DNA of 64,000 nt from Nocardioides aquaticus (lineage in GTDB: Bacteria > Actinomycetota > Actinomycetes > Propionibacteriales > Nocardioidaceae): the NCBI RefSeq assembly GCF_018459925.1, contig NZ_CP075371.1, forward strand, positions 4,464,001-4,528,000. The letters are read 5' to 3'. The position numbers and the translations under genes were made by a program. The notes below the pieces were generated by a model. That model was not told the DNA's origin. It saw only the letters and a list, made by a program, of their open reading frames with translations, and made no database searches. Of the stretch, positions 42,415-50,324 are shown piece by piece. Each line of letters starts with the position of its first letter. Positions within the stretch are counted from its first letter, which is position 1.

Positions 42415-43346
42415 AGCAGGCTCCTCACGAGGGCGTCGGACAGGTCGGGGCGCACGGTGTGGGGGCCGGCGACGGTCAGCGCGGCGGCGGCCTGGCCGTA
42501 CGCCGCGGCCTCCTCGGGCGCGGCGCCCGCGAGCAGGGCGTGGCAGTACGCCGCCAGCAGGGCGTCGCCGGCGCCGGTGGCGTCGACGACCTCGACGTCG
42601 ACCGACGCGTGGTGGGTCAGCCCGTCGGGCGTGCTGAGCAGGGACCCCTCCGGGCCCATCCGGACCCACACCTGCTCCACGCCCCGGGCGTGCAGGGAGG
42701 CCACCTGCTCCTCCAGGCCGGGCGGGTCGGGGTCGTCCTCGGGGACACTCAGCGCCGCCAGCTCGGCGATGTTCGGGGTGACGGTCCGCACGGGCCACCG
42801 GTCGAGCACCGGCGCGAGCACGCGCGCCTTCGGGACGCTGACCGGCTCCAGCACCACGGCGGTCCCGTGCCGCGCGGCGAGCCCCAGCGCCGCGTCGACC
42901 GCGGCCGCGGTCAGGTTCCCGTCGACGACGACCAGCGCGGCACCGGCCACCGCCGTCTCCGCCGCCGCCACGTCCGCGGGCCCGAGCAGCTCGGTGGCGC
43001 GCATGTCGGAGACCGCCACCACAAGCTCGCCGTCGCTGTCGACCACCGCGGTGTAGCTGCCGGTGGCGGCACCCACCCGGCGCACCAGGTCGACATCCAC
43101 CCCGGCCGCCCGGGTCTGCTCCAGCAGGCGGGCGCCGCCGTCGTCCTGGCCCACGGCGGCGACCAGGCGGACGGGCGTGCCGAGGCGGGCGAGGTTCTCC
43201 GCCACGTTGCGGCCCACGCCGCCGGGGGTGCGCACCACGCGGCCCGGGTTGCTCGTGCCGGCCACCGCCCGGGTGGTGCTGCGGGCCAGCACGTCGAGGT
43301 TGGCGCCACCGAAAACCACTACGCCGCGACGGTCCACCTGCGTCAC
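42411..43346 (-). CDS. psuK: Pseudouridine kinase (PfkB family)
   Basis: 311 aa ribokinase-like protein. Marks: GGANLDVLARS at the start, GGVGRNVAENLARLG (sugar binding), TPNIAELAAL, and the PfkB anion hole/catalytic base DATGAGDALLAAY near residue 255. Linkage to psuG defines the substrate as pseudouridine, phosphorylated at the 5' position. GTG 43346 start. The upstream gap of 90 nt to the divergent ABC transporter contains both promoters; I see no strong operator. Confidence 0.92.
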   Translation of the reverse strand: MTQVDRRGVVVFGGANLDVLARSTTRAVAGTSNPGRVVRTPGGVGRNVAENLARLGTPVRLVAAVGQDDGGARLLEQTRAAGVDVDLVRRVGAATGSYTAVVDSDGELVVAVSDMRATELLGPADVAAAETAVAGAALVVVDGNLTAAAVDAALGLAARHGTAVVLEPVSVPKARVLAPVLDRWPVRTVTPNIAELAALSVPEDDPDPPGLEEQVASLHARGVEQVWVRMGPEGSLLSTPDGLTHHASVDVEVVDATGAGDALLAAYCHALLAGAAPEEAAAYGQAAAALTVAGPHTVRPDLSDALVRSLL

Positions 43347-43436
43347 CCTAGGGCTGCCGATGACTACGGCTGTCGGCGGCGGTCCCTACGCTTGCCGTGC
43401 CTCGCGGGAGGCGCCGACGTGACACCGAGGAGAGCG

Positions 43437-44438
43437 ATGACCGACATGATCCGGGCCGAGGGCCTGGTCAAGAGCTACGGCAAGGTCAAGGCCCTGCGCG
43501 GGCTCGACCTGGTCGTGCCCGAGGGCACCGTGCTGGCCCTGCTGGGCCCCAACGGCGCCGGCAAGACGACCGCGGTCAAGCTGCTGGCCACGCTGCAGAA
43601 GCCGGACGAAGGCCGGGCGGAGGTCGCCGGGGTCGACGTCGTGGGCGACCCGGACGGGGTACGCGCCCGGATCGGCCTGTCCGGGCAGTACGCCGCGGTC
43701 GACGAGCAGCTCACCGGCTTCGAGAACCTCGAGATGGTCGGGCGCCTCTACGGCCTCGGCAGGGCCGCCTCGCGGCGCCGCGCGACCGAGCTCCTGGAGC
43801 GCTTCGACCTGGCCGAGGCCGGCGGCCGGCCCTCGAAGACCTACTCGGGCGGCATGCGCCGACGCCTCGACCTGGCCGGGGCGCTGGTCGCCGCGCCGCC
43901 GGTGCTCATCCTCGACGAGCCCACCACGGGCCTGGACGTCCGCAGCCGCCAGCAGATGTGGGACGTGATCCGCGAGCTCGTGGGCTCGGGCGCCACCCTG
44001 CTGCTGACCACGCAGTACCTCGAGGAGGCCGACCGGCTGGCCGACGACATCGTGGTGATCGACCACGGCACGGCGATCGCGCGCGGCACCGCCGACGAGC
44101 TCAAGGCCCAGACCGGTGGCGAGCGGGTCGAGGTGGTCCTCGCCGACACCTCGAGGCGCCCCGAGGCGCTGCGGCTGCTCGGCGAGGTGGCCATCGGCGA
44201 GGTCCGCGACAGCGACAACGGTCGCGGCCTGGTCGCCCCGGTCGACGGTGGCACCCGCTCGCTGTCGCGGGTGCTGCAGGCCTTCGAGGGCGCCGGGCTC
44301 GAGCTGCTCGACGTCGGTCTGCGGCGACCGACCCTCGACGACGTGTTCCTCACCCTGACCGGGCGCACCAGCGACGACGACGAGGCCACGACGGACACGA
44401 AGACCGGCACGAACGAGAACGCGAGGGCCTCCCGATGA
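43437..44438 (+). CDS. ABC exporter ATP-binding protein (DrrA-type)
   Basis: 333 aa. Walker A GPNGAGKTTA (about residue 37), Q-loop in GLSGQYAAVDE, signature YSGGMRRRLDLA, Walker B VLILDEPTTG and H-loop region LLLTTQYLEEAD. The C-terminal 90 residues form the DrrA-type accessory domain (LDVGLRRPTLDDVFLTLTG). ATG 43437 follows GAGGAGAG. It forms an ABC-2 exporter with the next gene (4-nt overlap). DrrAB homologues export drugs or lipids; no biosynthetic core gene is nearby, so the substrate is unknown. Confidence 0.93.
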   Translation: MTDMIRAEGLVKSYGKVKALRGLDLVVPEGTVLALLGPNGAGKTTAVKLLATLQKPDEGRAEVAGVDVVGDPDGVRARIGLSGQYAAVDEQLTGFENLEMVGRLYGLGRAASRRRATELLERFDLAEAGGRPSKTYSGGMRRRLDLAGALVAAPPVLILDEPTTGLDVRSRQQMWDVIRELVGSGATLLLTTQYLEEADRLADDIVVIDHGTAIARGTADELKAQTGGERVEVVLADTSRRPEALRLLGEVAIGEVRDSDNGRGLVAPVDGGTRSLSRVLQAFEGAGLELLDVGLRRPTLDDVFLTLTGRTSDDDEATTDTKTGTNENARASR

Positions 44439-45289
44439 GCACCGTGACCAGCACCGGCAGCAGCACCCCGACCCCGCCGCGCCGCGGCGGACCGGCCCGC
44501 GCCGCCTCCGACGGGTGGGTGGTCGCCAAGCGCAACCTGATCAAGATCAAGCGGGTGCCCGAGGTCCTCGTCTTCGTGCTGATCTCGCCGATCATGTTCG
44601 TGCTGCTCTTCGCCTACGTCTTCGGCGGGGCGATCGACCCGGGCGGCGACGTGCCGTACCGCGAGTTCCTGATCGGCGGCATCTTCGCCCAGACCGTCGT
44701 CTTCGGCGCCACCTTCACCGGCGCCGGCATCGCCGAGGACATGCAGAAGGGGATCATCGACCGGTTCCGCTCGTTGCCGATGTCCCCCTCGGCGGTCCTG
44801 GTGGGCCGGACCGCCTCGGACGTGGTCTACAACGTGCTGTCGCTGATCATCATGGCGCTGACCGGGCTGGTGGTCGGGTGGCGCGCCCGCGAGGGCGTGA
44901 TCGACATGCTCGCCGGGTTCCTGCTGCTGCTGGTCTTCGCCTACGCGATCAGCTGGGTGATGGCCTGGGTCGGCCTGCTGGTGCCGAGCGTCGAGGTCAT
45001 CAACAACGCCTCCTTCATCGTGATCTTCCCGCTCACGTTCGTCTCGAACGCCTTCGTCCCCCTGGAGTCCTTCTCCAGCGGCCTGCGGGTGTTCGTCGAG
45101 TGGAACCCGGTCTCGGCGCTGACCCAGGCCTCGCGTGAGCTGTTCGGCAACATCGATCCCTCCGTGCCTGCGCCCGACGTGTGGTCCCTGCAGCACCCCG
45201 CCCTCTACACGCTGCTGTGGGTGCTGCTGATCCTGGTCGTCTTCGTGCCGCTGTCGGTGCGCCAGTACGCCCGGGCCAGCTCGAAGTGA
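44435..45289 (+). CDS. ABC-2 type permease (DrrB-like)
   Basis: 284 aa. Six hydrophobic spans after a 25-residue Ser/Thr/Pro-rich cytosolic tail. Typical DrrB segments: VAKRNLIKIKRVPEVLVF, GIAEDMQKGIIDRFRSLPMSPSAVLVGR (coupling helix), NNASFIVIFPLTFVSNAFVP and WNPVSALTQASRELFGN. It is the membrane half of the exporter encoded with the upstream ATPase. The ATG overlaps its stop by 4 nt. Confidence 0.93.
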   Translation: MSTVTSTGSSTPTPPRRGGPARAASDGWVVAKRNLIKIKRVPEVLVFVLISPIMFVLLFAYVFGGAIDPGGDVPYREFLIGGIFAQTVVFGATFTGAGIAEDMQKGIIDRFRSLPMSPSAVLVGRTASDVVYNVLSLIIMALTGLVVGWRAREGVIDMLAGFLLLLVFAYAISWVMAWVGLLVPSVEVINNASFIVIFPLTFVSNAFVPLESFSSGLRVFVEWNPVSALTQASRELFGNIDPSVPAPDVWSLQHPALYTLLWVLLILVVFVPLSVRQYARASSK

Positions 45290-45330
45290 CCGCCGCGAGC
45301 GGCGCCACCGGCCCCTCCTAGGCTGGTCGC

Positions 45331-45798
45331 ATGCCCTCCCCCGTCGACACCACCACCGACGTCGCGCCCCTCGACGTCGTCCAGCGGTTCTGGATCGCCC
45401 TGCAGACCGGCGACACCGCCGGCGCGGTGGCGCTGCTCGACGAGGACGTCGTGTGGCGCAACACCGGCCTGCCGACCCTGCGCGGCCGCCGGGTGGGGGC
45501 GGTGCTGGAGGGCCTCGACGCCCGCGGGGTCGCGGTCGAGGTCGTGATGCGCCACATCGCGACCTCGGGCGACGTGGTGCTGACCGACCGGGTCGACACG
45601 ATCCGGACCGGGCCCCTGGCCACCAGCTTCCCGGTGCAGGGCACCTTCGAGGTGCGCCGCGGCCGGATCGTGCTCTGGGACGACCACTTCACCTGGGGCT
45701 CGATCGGGCTGGCGACCGCGGGCGCGGTCGGCGGCGCGCTGACCGGTCTCGTCGGTGGCCTCAGCGACGCAGCGCGCCGGCTGCGGCCCGGACGCTGA
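45331..45798 (+). CDS. Limonene-1,2-epoxide-hydrolase-fold (NTF2-like) protein
   Basis: 155 aa. NTF2-like cone fold with polar residues at the positions used by limonene-epoxide hydrolase: Asn in VVWRNTGLP, Arg/Asp in LTDRVDTI and Asp in LWDDHFTW. The C-terminal 30 residues are a Gly/Ala-rich tail (GAVGGALTGLVGGL) outside the fold. An epoxide-hydrolase role is plausible but many such proteins are uncharacterised. Its last 38 nt are antisense to the 3' end of the convergent P450 gene. Confidence 0.8.
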   Translation: MPSPVDTTTDVAPLDVVQRFWIALQTGDTAGAVALLDEDVVWRNTGLPTLRGRRVGAVLEGLDARGVAVEVVMRHIATSGDVVLTDRVDTIRTGPLATSFPVQGTFEVRRGRIVLWDDHFTWGSIGLATAGAVGGALTGLVGGLSDAARRLRPGR

Positions 45799-47134
45799 GC
45801 CGGCCGCGGGGGGCGACCGGGGCCGGCGGCACCGGGTCACCCGGCCACAGCCGGACCGGGAGCGCGTCCACGCCGTAGACAGCCGAGAGGTCGCGCCACG
45901 GCAGGGTCGTCTCGTCCTGGGTGAGCGCGAGGTCGGGGAAGCGGTGGGCCAGGCCGCGCAGCGCCGCGCGCAGCTCCATCCGCGCCAGCTCCGCGCCCAG
46001 GCAGCGGTGCATGCCCCAGCCGAAGGCGAGGTGCCGGCCGGGCTCCCGGGCCGGGTCGAACCGGTCGTCGCCGCCGGTGAGCCGCCGGTCGCGGTCGGCG
46101 GCCAGGAGGGACACCCCGACGCAGTCGCCCTCGCGGATGGTGCGCCCGCCCAGCTCGACGTCGCGGCGGGCGAACCGCAGGAACGCGATCTGCACCACGG
46201 AGAGGTGGCGCAGCATCTCCTCGACGACCGCGTCGACGTCCTCGTCGCTGCCCCGCAGTCGGTGCACCGCCTCGGGCGACCCGGCGAGCAGGTAGGCGCC
46301 GAGCGCGATCATCGACGCGCTGGTCTCGTAGCCGCCGAGGAAGACGCCGTCGGCCAGGCCGCCGAGGGTCACGTCGTCGAGCCGGTCGCCGTGGTCGCGC
46401 AGCAGCGCACCGATCAGGCCCTCCCCGGGGTTGGCCCGCTGCCGGGCGACGGCCTCGATCAGGAACTCCCGGGTCTCGGCGGCCGCACCGAACACCCCGG
46501 CGCCGCCCTGGGTGAGGTCGAAGCGGGCCGCCCCGAGGGCACGGAACGCCGCGCGGTCCTCGACGGGGAGCCCGAGCAGCTCGCAGATGACCTCGAAGGG
46601 CACCGGGAACGCGTACTCGGCGACGAGGTCGACCTCGGGGCCGGCCGCGGCCGCGGCGTCGAGACGCGCCTCGACGATCTCGTCGATGCGCGGGGCCAGC
46701 CGGGCCAGGCGTCGGCGGGTGAACTCCGGGGTCAGGCAGCGCCGCAGCTCGGTGTGCAGCGGCGCGTCGGTCATCCCGAGCCCGCCGATCTGCTCGGAGT
46801 CGCCACGCCCGTCCTGGGAGACGAACTGGCCGAGGTCGTTGCTCCAGGAGGTGGCGTCCCCGAGCACCGTGCGGGCCTCGTCGTAGCCGCTGACCAGCCA
46901 GATGCCCTTGCCGAAGAGGGTGGTCAGCCGGCGTACCGGCTCCTCCTCGCGCGCCCGTCCCAGGGCCGGCAGGGGGTCCACGCCGTGGCGGCGCACCGGG
47001 AGCGTGATCGAGGCCGGCAGGAAGCGGAGGGTCCGGAGGTCGATGCCGCTCCGCCCGGCCCGCCGCAGCAGCAGCGGTCCGACGGTGCGCGACAGGGTGC
47101 TCGGGATCCGCACGCGCCTAGTCCACCACGTCAC
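45761..47134 (-). CDS. Cytochrome P450
   Basis: 457 aa. The heme-binding loop FGWGMHRCLGAELARMEL has the thiolate Cys at residue 378. The I-helix reads GGYETSASM in place of the usual A/G-G-x-D/E-T-T, and the K-helix ExxR is present (EEMLRHLS region precedes it). Substrate recognition is not readable. The N-terminal extension is basic with no membrane anchor, as expected for a soluble actinobacterial P450. The 3' end overlaps the epoxide-hydrolase-like gene on the other strand by 38 nt. No ferredoxin partner is adjacent. Confidence 0.92.
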   Translation of the reverse strand: MTWWTRRVRIPSTLSRTVGPLLLRRAGRSGIDLRTLRFLPASITLPVRRHGVDPLPALGRAREEEPVRRLTTLFGKGIWLVSGYDEARTVLGDATSWSNDLGQFVSQDGRGDSEQIGGLGMTDAPLHTELRRCLTPEFTRRRLARLAPRIDEIVEARLDAAAAAGPEVDLVAEYAFPVPFEVICELLGLPVEDRAAFRALGAARFDLTQGGAGVFGAAAETREFLIEAVARQRANPGEGLIGALLRDHGDRLDDVTLGGLADGVFLGGYETSASMIALGAYLLAGSPEAVHRLRGSDEDVDAVVEEMLRHLSVVQIAFLRFARRDVELGGRTIREGDCVGVSLLAADRDRRLTGGDDRFDPAREPGRHLAFGWGMHRCLGAELARMELRAALRGLAHRFPDLALTQDETTLPWRDLSAVYGVDALPVRLWPGDPVPPAPVAPRGRLSVRAAAGALRR

Positions 47135-47177
47135 CGGCCCCGCGGGGGTCAGGCCCCCCGGGGCCGGTGCCGATCGG

Positions 47178-48299
47178 TCAGGACCGGGGACCCGACCCGC
47201 GGCCCTCGTCGGGGGCCTCGTCGGGGTCCGAGGTGCGGCCCTGGGTCAGCCGCAGCTCGCGCGCGCGGCGTCGGTCGGTGTCGCGCTTGCGCTCGGCCTT
47301 GACGATGTTGCGGGTGTCGCGGGCGGGCAGCTGAAGCTCGTCCTCGGCCGGCATGCCGGCCTGGAGCTGGCGGGCCCGCTCGAGCTCGGAGTCGATCTCG
47401 GCGCCGAAGAGCAGCGCCAGGTTGGTGATCCAGAGCCAGAGCAGGAAGACGATCACGCCGGCCAGGGAGCCGTAGGTCTTGCCGTAGCTGGAGAACCCGG
47501 CGACGTAGAACCCGAAGGCGGCCGAGGCCAGCACCCACACCAGGATCGCGACGCCGGCCCCCACGGAGATCCACTTGAAGCGGGGCTGCTTGATGTTCGG
47601 CGTGGCGTAGTAGAGCAGCGCCACGATCGTCCCGACGACCAGCAGGATCACCGGCCACTTGGCGATGTTCCAGACCAGGACGACCGACTCGCCCAGCCCG
47701 AGGGCGTTGCCGACCGCGGAGGCGGCCGGACCGGTCAGCACCAGCGCGAGCAGCACCAGCGCGGCGAGCGCGACCGTCACCACGGTGACCAGGAGCATCA
47801 CCGGGCGCAGCTTCCAGACCGGGCGGCCCTCCTCGACCTCGAGGATCCGGTTCATCGCCCGCCCGAAGGCGTTGACGTACCCCGACGCCGACCACAGGGC
47901 CGTGGCCAGGCCGACCACGAGGGCGACGCCGGCGCCGGGCGCGGTGGCCAGGCCCTCGAGGATCGGCTGGATCGTCGGGACGACGGACCCGGCCCCGACG
48001 TCGCGCAGGACCTGCAGGATCGCGTCGACGGTGTCCGGGCCCTGGCCCACCAGGCCCACAAGGGAGAGCAGGGCGATCAGACCGGGGAACAGCGCGAGCA
48101 CGGCGTAGTAGGTCAGCGCGGCCGCGAGGTCGGTGCACTGGTCCTCGCCGAACTCGCGGAAGGAGGCGCGGAGGACGTACTTCTTCGACGGACTGGTCAG
48201 GTCCGTGGGGTCGTCCGGCTTGGCCGGGTTCTCGGGGTGGGGCGGGGTGGCCCGGTCCTCGGTCCCGGTGCCGCTGGTGGTGCTCGTGCTGTCGGCCAT
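47178..48299 (-). CDS. YihY/BrkB-family inner-membrane protein
   Basis: 373 aa from ATG 48299. A polar Ser/Thr/Pro N terminus, then the YihY core with six spans: DLAAALTYYAVLALFPGLIALLSLVG, GLATALWSASGYVNAFGRAMN, and WITNLALLFGAEIDSELERARQ at the end. The tail is basic and charged. The family was once called RNase BN in error; current function is unknown but it is linked to envelope biology. It is the last gene of a four-gene leftward membrane operon. Confidence 0.92.
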   Translation of the reverse strand: MADSTSTTSGTGTEDRATPPHPENPAKPDDPTDLTSPSKKYVLRASFREFGEDQCTDLAAALTYYAVLALFPGLIALLSLVGLVGQGPDTVDAILQVLRDVGAGSVVPTIQPILEGLATAPGAGVALVVGLATALWSASGYVNAFGRAMNRILEVEEGRPVWKLRPVMLLVTVVTVALAALVLLALVLTGPAASAVGNALGLGESVVLVWNIAKWPVILLVVGTIVALLYYATPNIKQPRFKWISVGAGVAILVWVLASAAFGFYVAGFSSYGKTYGSLAGVIVFLLWLWITNLALLFGAEIDSELERARQLQAGMPAEDELQLPARDTRNIVKAERKRDTDRRRARELRLTQGRTSDPDEAPDEGRGSGPRS

Positions 48300-48301
48300 C
48301 G

Positions 48302-48568
48302 TCAGCGGCGCCGACGCCACACGACGAGGACCACGAGCAGGGCCACGACCGTGCCGGCCGCGACCGCGATCTCGGTGCCGCGCTCGTCGCGGAGCTCGGT
48401 GACCTTCTCGGTGGTGCGGGTCTTGACGTCGAGCTTCGCGCCGAGGGCGTCGACGGTCTCGGCCAGGCGCTCGCGGGTCTCCTCGAGGTCGGCCTCGATC
48501 CGGGCGACCTCGGGGCTGGTCGGCTTCGCGGCGGACGAGTCGTCGCCGGTGGGGTTCTGGTCAGCCAC
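48302..48568 (-). CDS. DUF3618 protein
   Basis: 88 aa. An N-terminal helical DUF3618 segment (RIEADLEETRERLAETVDALGAKLD) predicted to form a coiled coil is followed by one C-terminal transmembrane span and an Arg-rich end. Such proteins usually travel with phage-holin-like and YtxH-like genes, as here. The start (GTG 48568) overlaps the holin-like gene by 8 nt; the stop is 2 nt from the YihY start. Confidence 0.9.
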   Translation of the reverse strand: MADQNPTGDDSSAAKPTSPEVARIEADLEETRERLAETVDALGAKLDVKTRTTEKVTELRDERGTEIAVAAGTVVALLVVLVVWRRRR

Positions 48569-49004
48569 GGTGGGTGCCTTCCTTGAGGGTGGCGACGTCG
48601 CGCTGGACGCCGCGCTGGGTGGCGGGCACGGCCGGGGTGGCCTGGGTGACCTGCTTCTTGCCGAGCAGGGCCGCGACGCCGGCGACGGCGAGCAGGACGG
48701 CGCCGACGATCAGCGCCGCCAGCCACACGTCGAGGACGACGGCGAGCCCGGCGATCGCGGCCGCGACCAGCGCGCCGACGCCGTACAGCGCGATCACGCC
48801 GGCGCCGCCGAACAGGCCGGCACCGATGCCGGCGTGCTTGACGGTGTCGCTCAGCTCGGCCTTCGCCAGCGCCATCTCGCCGCGGACGAGCTCACGGGTC
48901 TGCTCGGTGAGGTCGTGGACCAGCCGGCCGGTGGTGGGCTCACCGCCGGCGGGGGTGCCGGTGCTGCCGGTCGAGGTGCTGCCCGAGCCGCTCGTGGCGC
49001 TCAT
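48561..49004 (-). CDS. Holin-superfamily III-like (DUF1469) membrane protein
   Basis: 147 aa from ATG 49004. RLVHDLTEQTRELVRGEMALAKAEL opens the DUF1469/phage-holin-family domain. Two spans (about residues 60-85 and 90-112) follow, then a Lys/Gln/Thr-rich cytosolic tail. The name is historical; there is no phage context. It is linked by a 4-nt overlap to the YtxH-like gene upstream and an 8-nt overlap to DUF3618 downstream. Confidence 0.88.
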   Translation of the reverse strand: MSATSGSGSTSTGSTGTPAGGEPTTGRLVHDLTEQTRELVRGEMALAKAELSDTVKHAGIGAGLFGGAGVIALYGVGALVAAAIAGLAVVLDVWLAALIVGAVLLAVAGVAALLGKKQVTQATPAVPATQRGVQRDVATLKEGTHRG

Positions 49005-49411
49005 CGGGTCGGTCCGTCCGGCTGGCCCGGGTCGGCCGGGAAGGCCGGGGGCGCCACGTCGCCCGGGGTCACGCCGGAGTCCGGGACCGCGTCGGTGGAC
49101 GGGATGACCGGTCCGGTCGAGGACTTCTCGTCGCTGCTGGAGGACACCTTGTCCTGCACGCCGGCCTTGGCCGACCCGGCAGCCTGCTTGGCGCTGCTCG
49201 TCGCCTGCTGGGCGAGGTCGCCGGCCTGGCTGGCGGCGGTCGAGGCCGCGTCCTTGGCCACGTCGGCGGCCTGGTCCTTGCGGGTCTGGACGCGCGGGTC
49301 GCGCCACACCTTGCCGGCCGTGGCGGCGATCTGGTCGTAGCGGTCGCGACCGGCGCGAGCGCCGAGCACGTACCCGGCGGCTCCGGCCGCCAGCATCGTC
49401 AACTTGCCCAT
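49001..49411 (-). CDS. YtxH-like small membrane-anchored stress protein
   Basis: 136 aa. One N-terminal glycine-rich hydrophobic segment (LTMLAAGAAGYVLGARAGRDRYDQI), an Ala/Lys-rich amphipathic helical middle (about residues 45-85) resembling late-embryogenesis-abundant repeats, and a Pro/Asp-rich disordered tail. The ATG at 49411 starts the four-gene operon (YtxH-like, DUF1469, DUF3618, YihY). Its composition suggests a membrane-tethered, stress-related role; not proven. Confidence 0.8.
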   Translation of the reverse strand: MGKLTMLAAGAAGYVLGARAGRDRYDQIAATAGKVWRDPRVQTRKDQAADVAKDAASTAASQAGDLAQQATSSAKQAAGSAKAGVQDKVSSSSDEKSSTGPVIPSTDAVPDSGVTPGDVAPPAFPADPGQPDGPTR

Positions 49412-49578
49412 GGGTCTGTTCCTCTCGTCGGGGGGCGGGACCAGGGGCGCCCGAGCTGCGGGGGTCCGCCTGCCTCGGGTCGCGGTCCGCGCCAGACCCC
49501 CACCGTCGCAGCGGTCTGGACCGGCCCACCACCTGCCTGGGGGTGGATCGGGCGCGGGCGGCGGTCTTGGATGAGACG

Positions 49579-50298
49579 GTGACCGACCCCGTTCCCGCCG
49601 GCGATGCCCCGTCCTCCACCGGCGTCGACCCGGTCCTGCGCTGGCGCGCGGCGGCCGACCGGGTCTGCGACCTGGTCCTCGCCGTCGCGGCCGAGACCCC
49701 CGCGCTGCTCGAGCAGCACGTGCCCGCCTGCCCGGACTGGACCGCGCGGGACCTGCTGTCCCACATGGTCGGCCTCGCCACCGACGTGCTCGACGGCGAC
49801 GAGCCCGACGACCACAACCCGGGGTGGACCGACCGGCAGGTGGCGCAGCGGCGGTCCCGCGACGTCACCGAGCTGGTCGCGGAGTGGCGCGCGCACGCCG
49901 ACGACCTGGTGGCGTGGATGCGCGAGCACGGGTCCCGGCCGCTGAACGATGTCGTCATCCACGAGCAGGACCTGCGCGGCGCCCTCGCCCGGCCGGGGGC
50001 GCGAGACACCCCCGAGCTGGGCGTCGTGCGGGAGAGGATGGCCGACCGGTTCGCCGGCAAGGTGGCCGACCTGCCGCCGATCGCGCTCGTGGGGCCCGGC
50101 TGGACCTGGGCCAGCGCAGGCTCGGCCGAGGACGCGCCGACCCGGCTCGAGGCCGACGACTTCGACCTGGCCCGCGCACTGTCGTCCCGGCGTACCGAGG
50201 CGCAGCTGCGGTCGTGGACCGTGCGCGGCGACGTGGGGCCGTACCTCCCGGCGCTGGCCGGGCTGGGCGACCTGCCGGCCACCCCGCTGCCGGAGTAG
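49579..50298 (+). CDS. Maleylpyruvate-isomerase-family mycothiol-dependent enzyme
   Basis: 239 aa from GTG 49579. MDMPI-type N-terminal DinB fold: RWRAAADRVCDLVLAVA, VPACPDWTARDLLSHMVGLATDVL with a metal-ligand His, and PLNDVVIHEQDLRGALARPG with the second His. A C-terminal SCP-like domain (FDLARALSSRRTEAQLRSW) completes the usual layout. Substrate unknown; the family uses mycothiol as cofactor. An in-frame GTG at 49543 is a possible earlier start. It is divergent from the membrane operon. Confidence 0.85.
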   Translation: MTDPVPAGDAPSSTGVDPVLRWRAAADRVCDLVLAVAAETPALLEQHVPACPDWTARDLLSHMVGLATDVLDGDEPDDHNPGWTDRQVAQRRSRDVTELVAEWRAHADDLVAWMREHGSRPLNDVVIHEQDLRGALARPGARDTPELGVVRERMADRFAGKVADLPPIALVGPGWTWASAGSAEDAPTRLEADDFDLARALSSRRTEAQLRSWTVRGDVGPYLPALAGLGDLPATPLPE

Positions 50299-50324
50299 CC
50301 GCCGGCCCGCGGCGCACCCGCCCG

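Noticed and set aside
43437..47134. Secondary-metabolite cluster suggested by DrrAB-like exporter, P450 and epoxide-hydrolase-like genes
   Set aside because: No polyketide, peptide, terpene or RiPP core enzyme lies anywhere near; the genes are in separate, convergent units.
47178..48299. RNase BN
   Set aside because: YihY/BrkB proteins were once misnamed RNase BN; this is a multi-span membrane protein without nuclease motifs.
48561..49004. Prophage remnant because of a holin-family protein
   Set aside because: The DUF1469 name is historical, and neighbours are chromosomal membrane genes without phage structural, lysis or integration functions.
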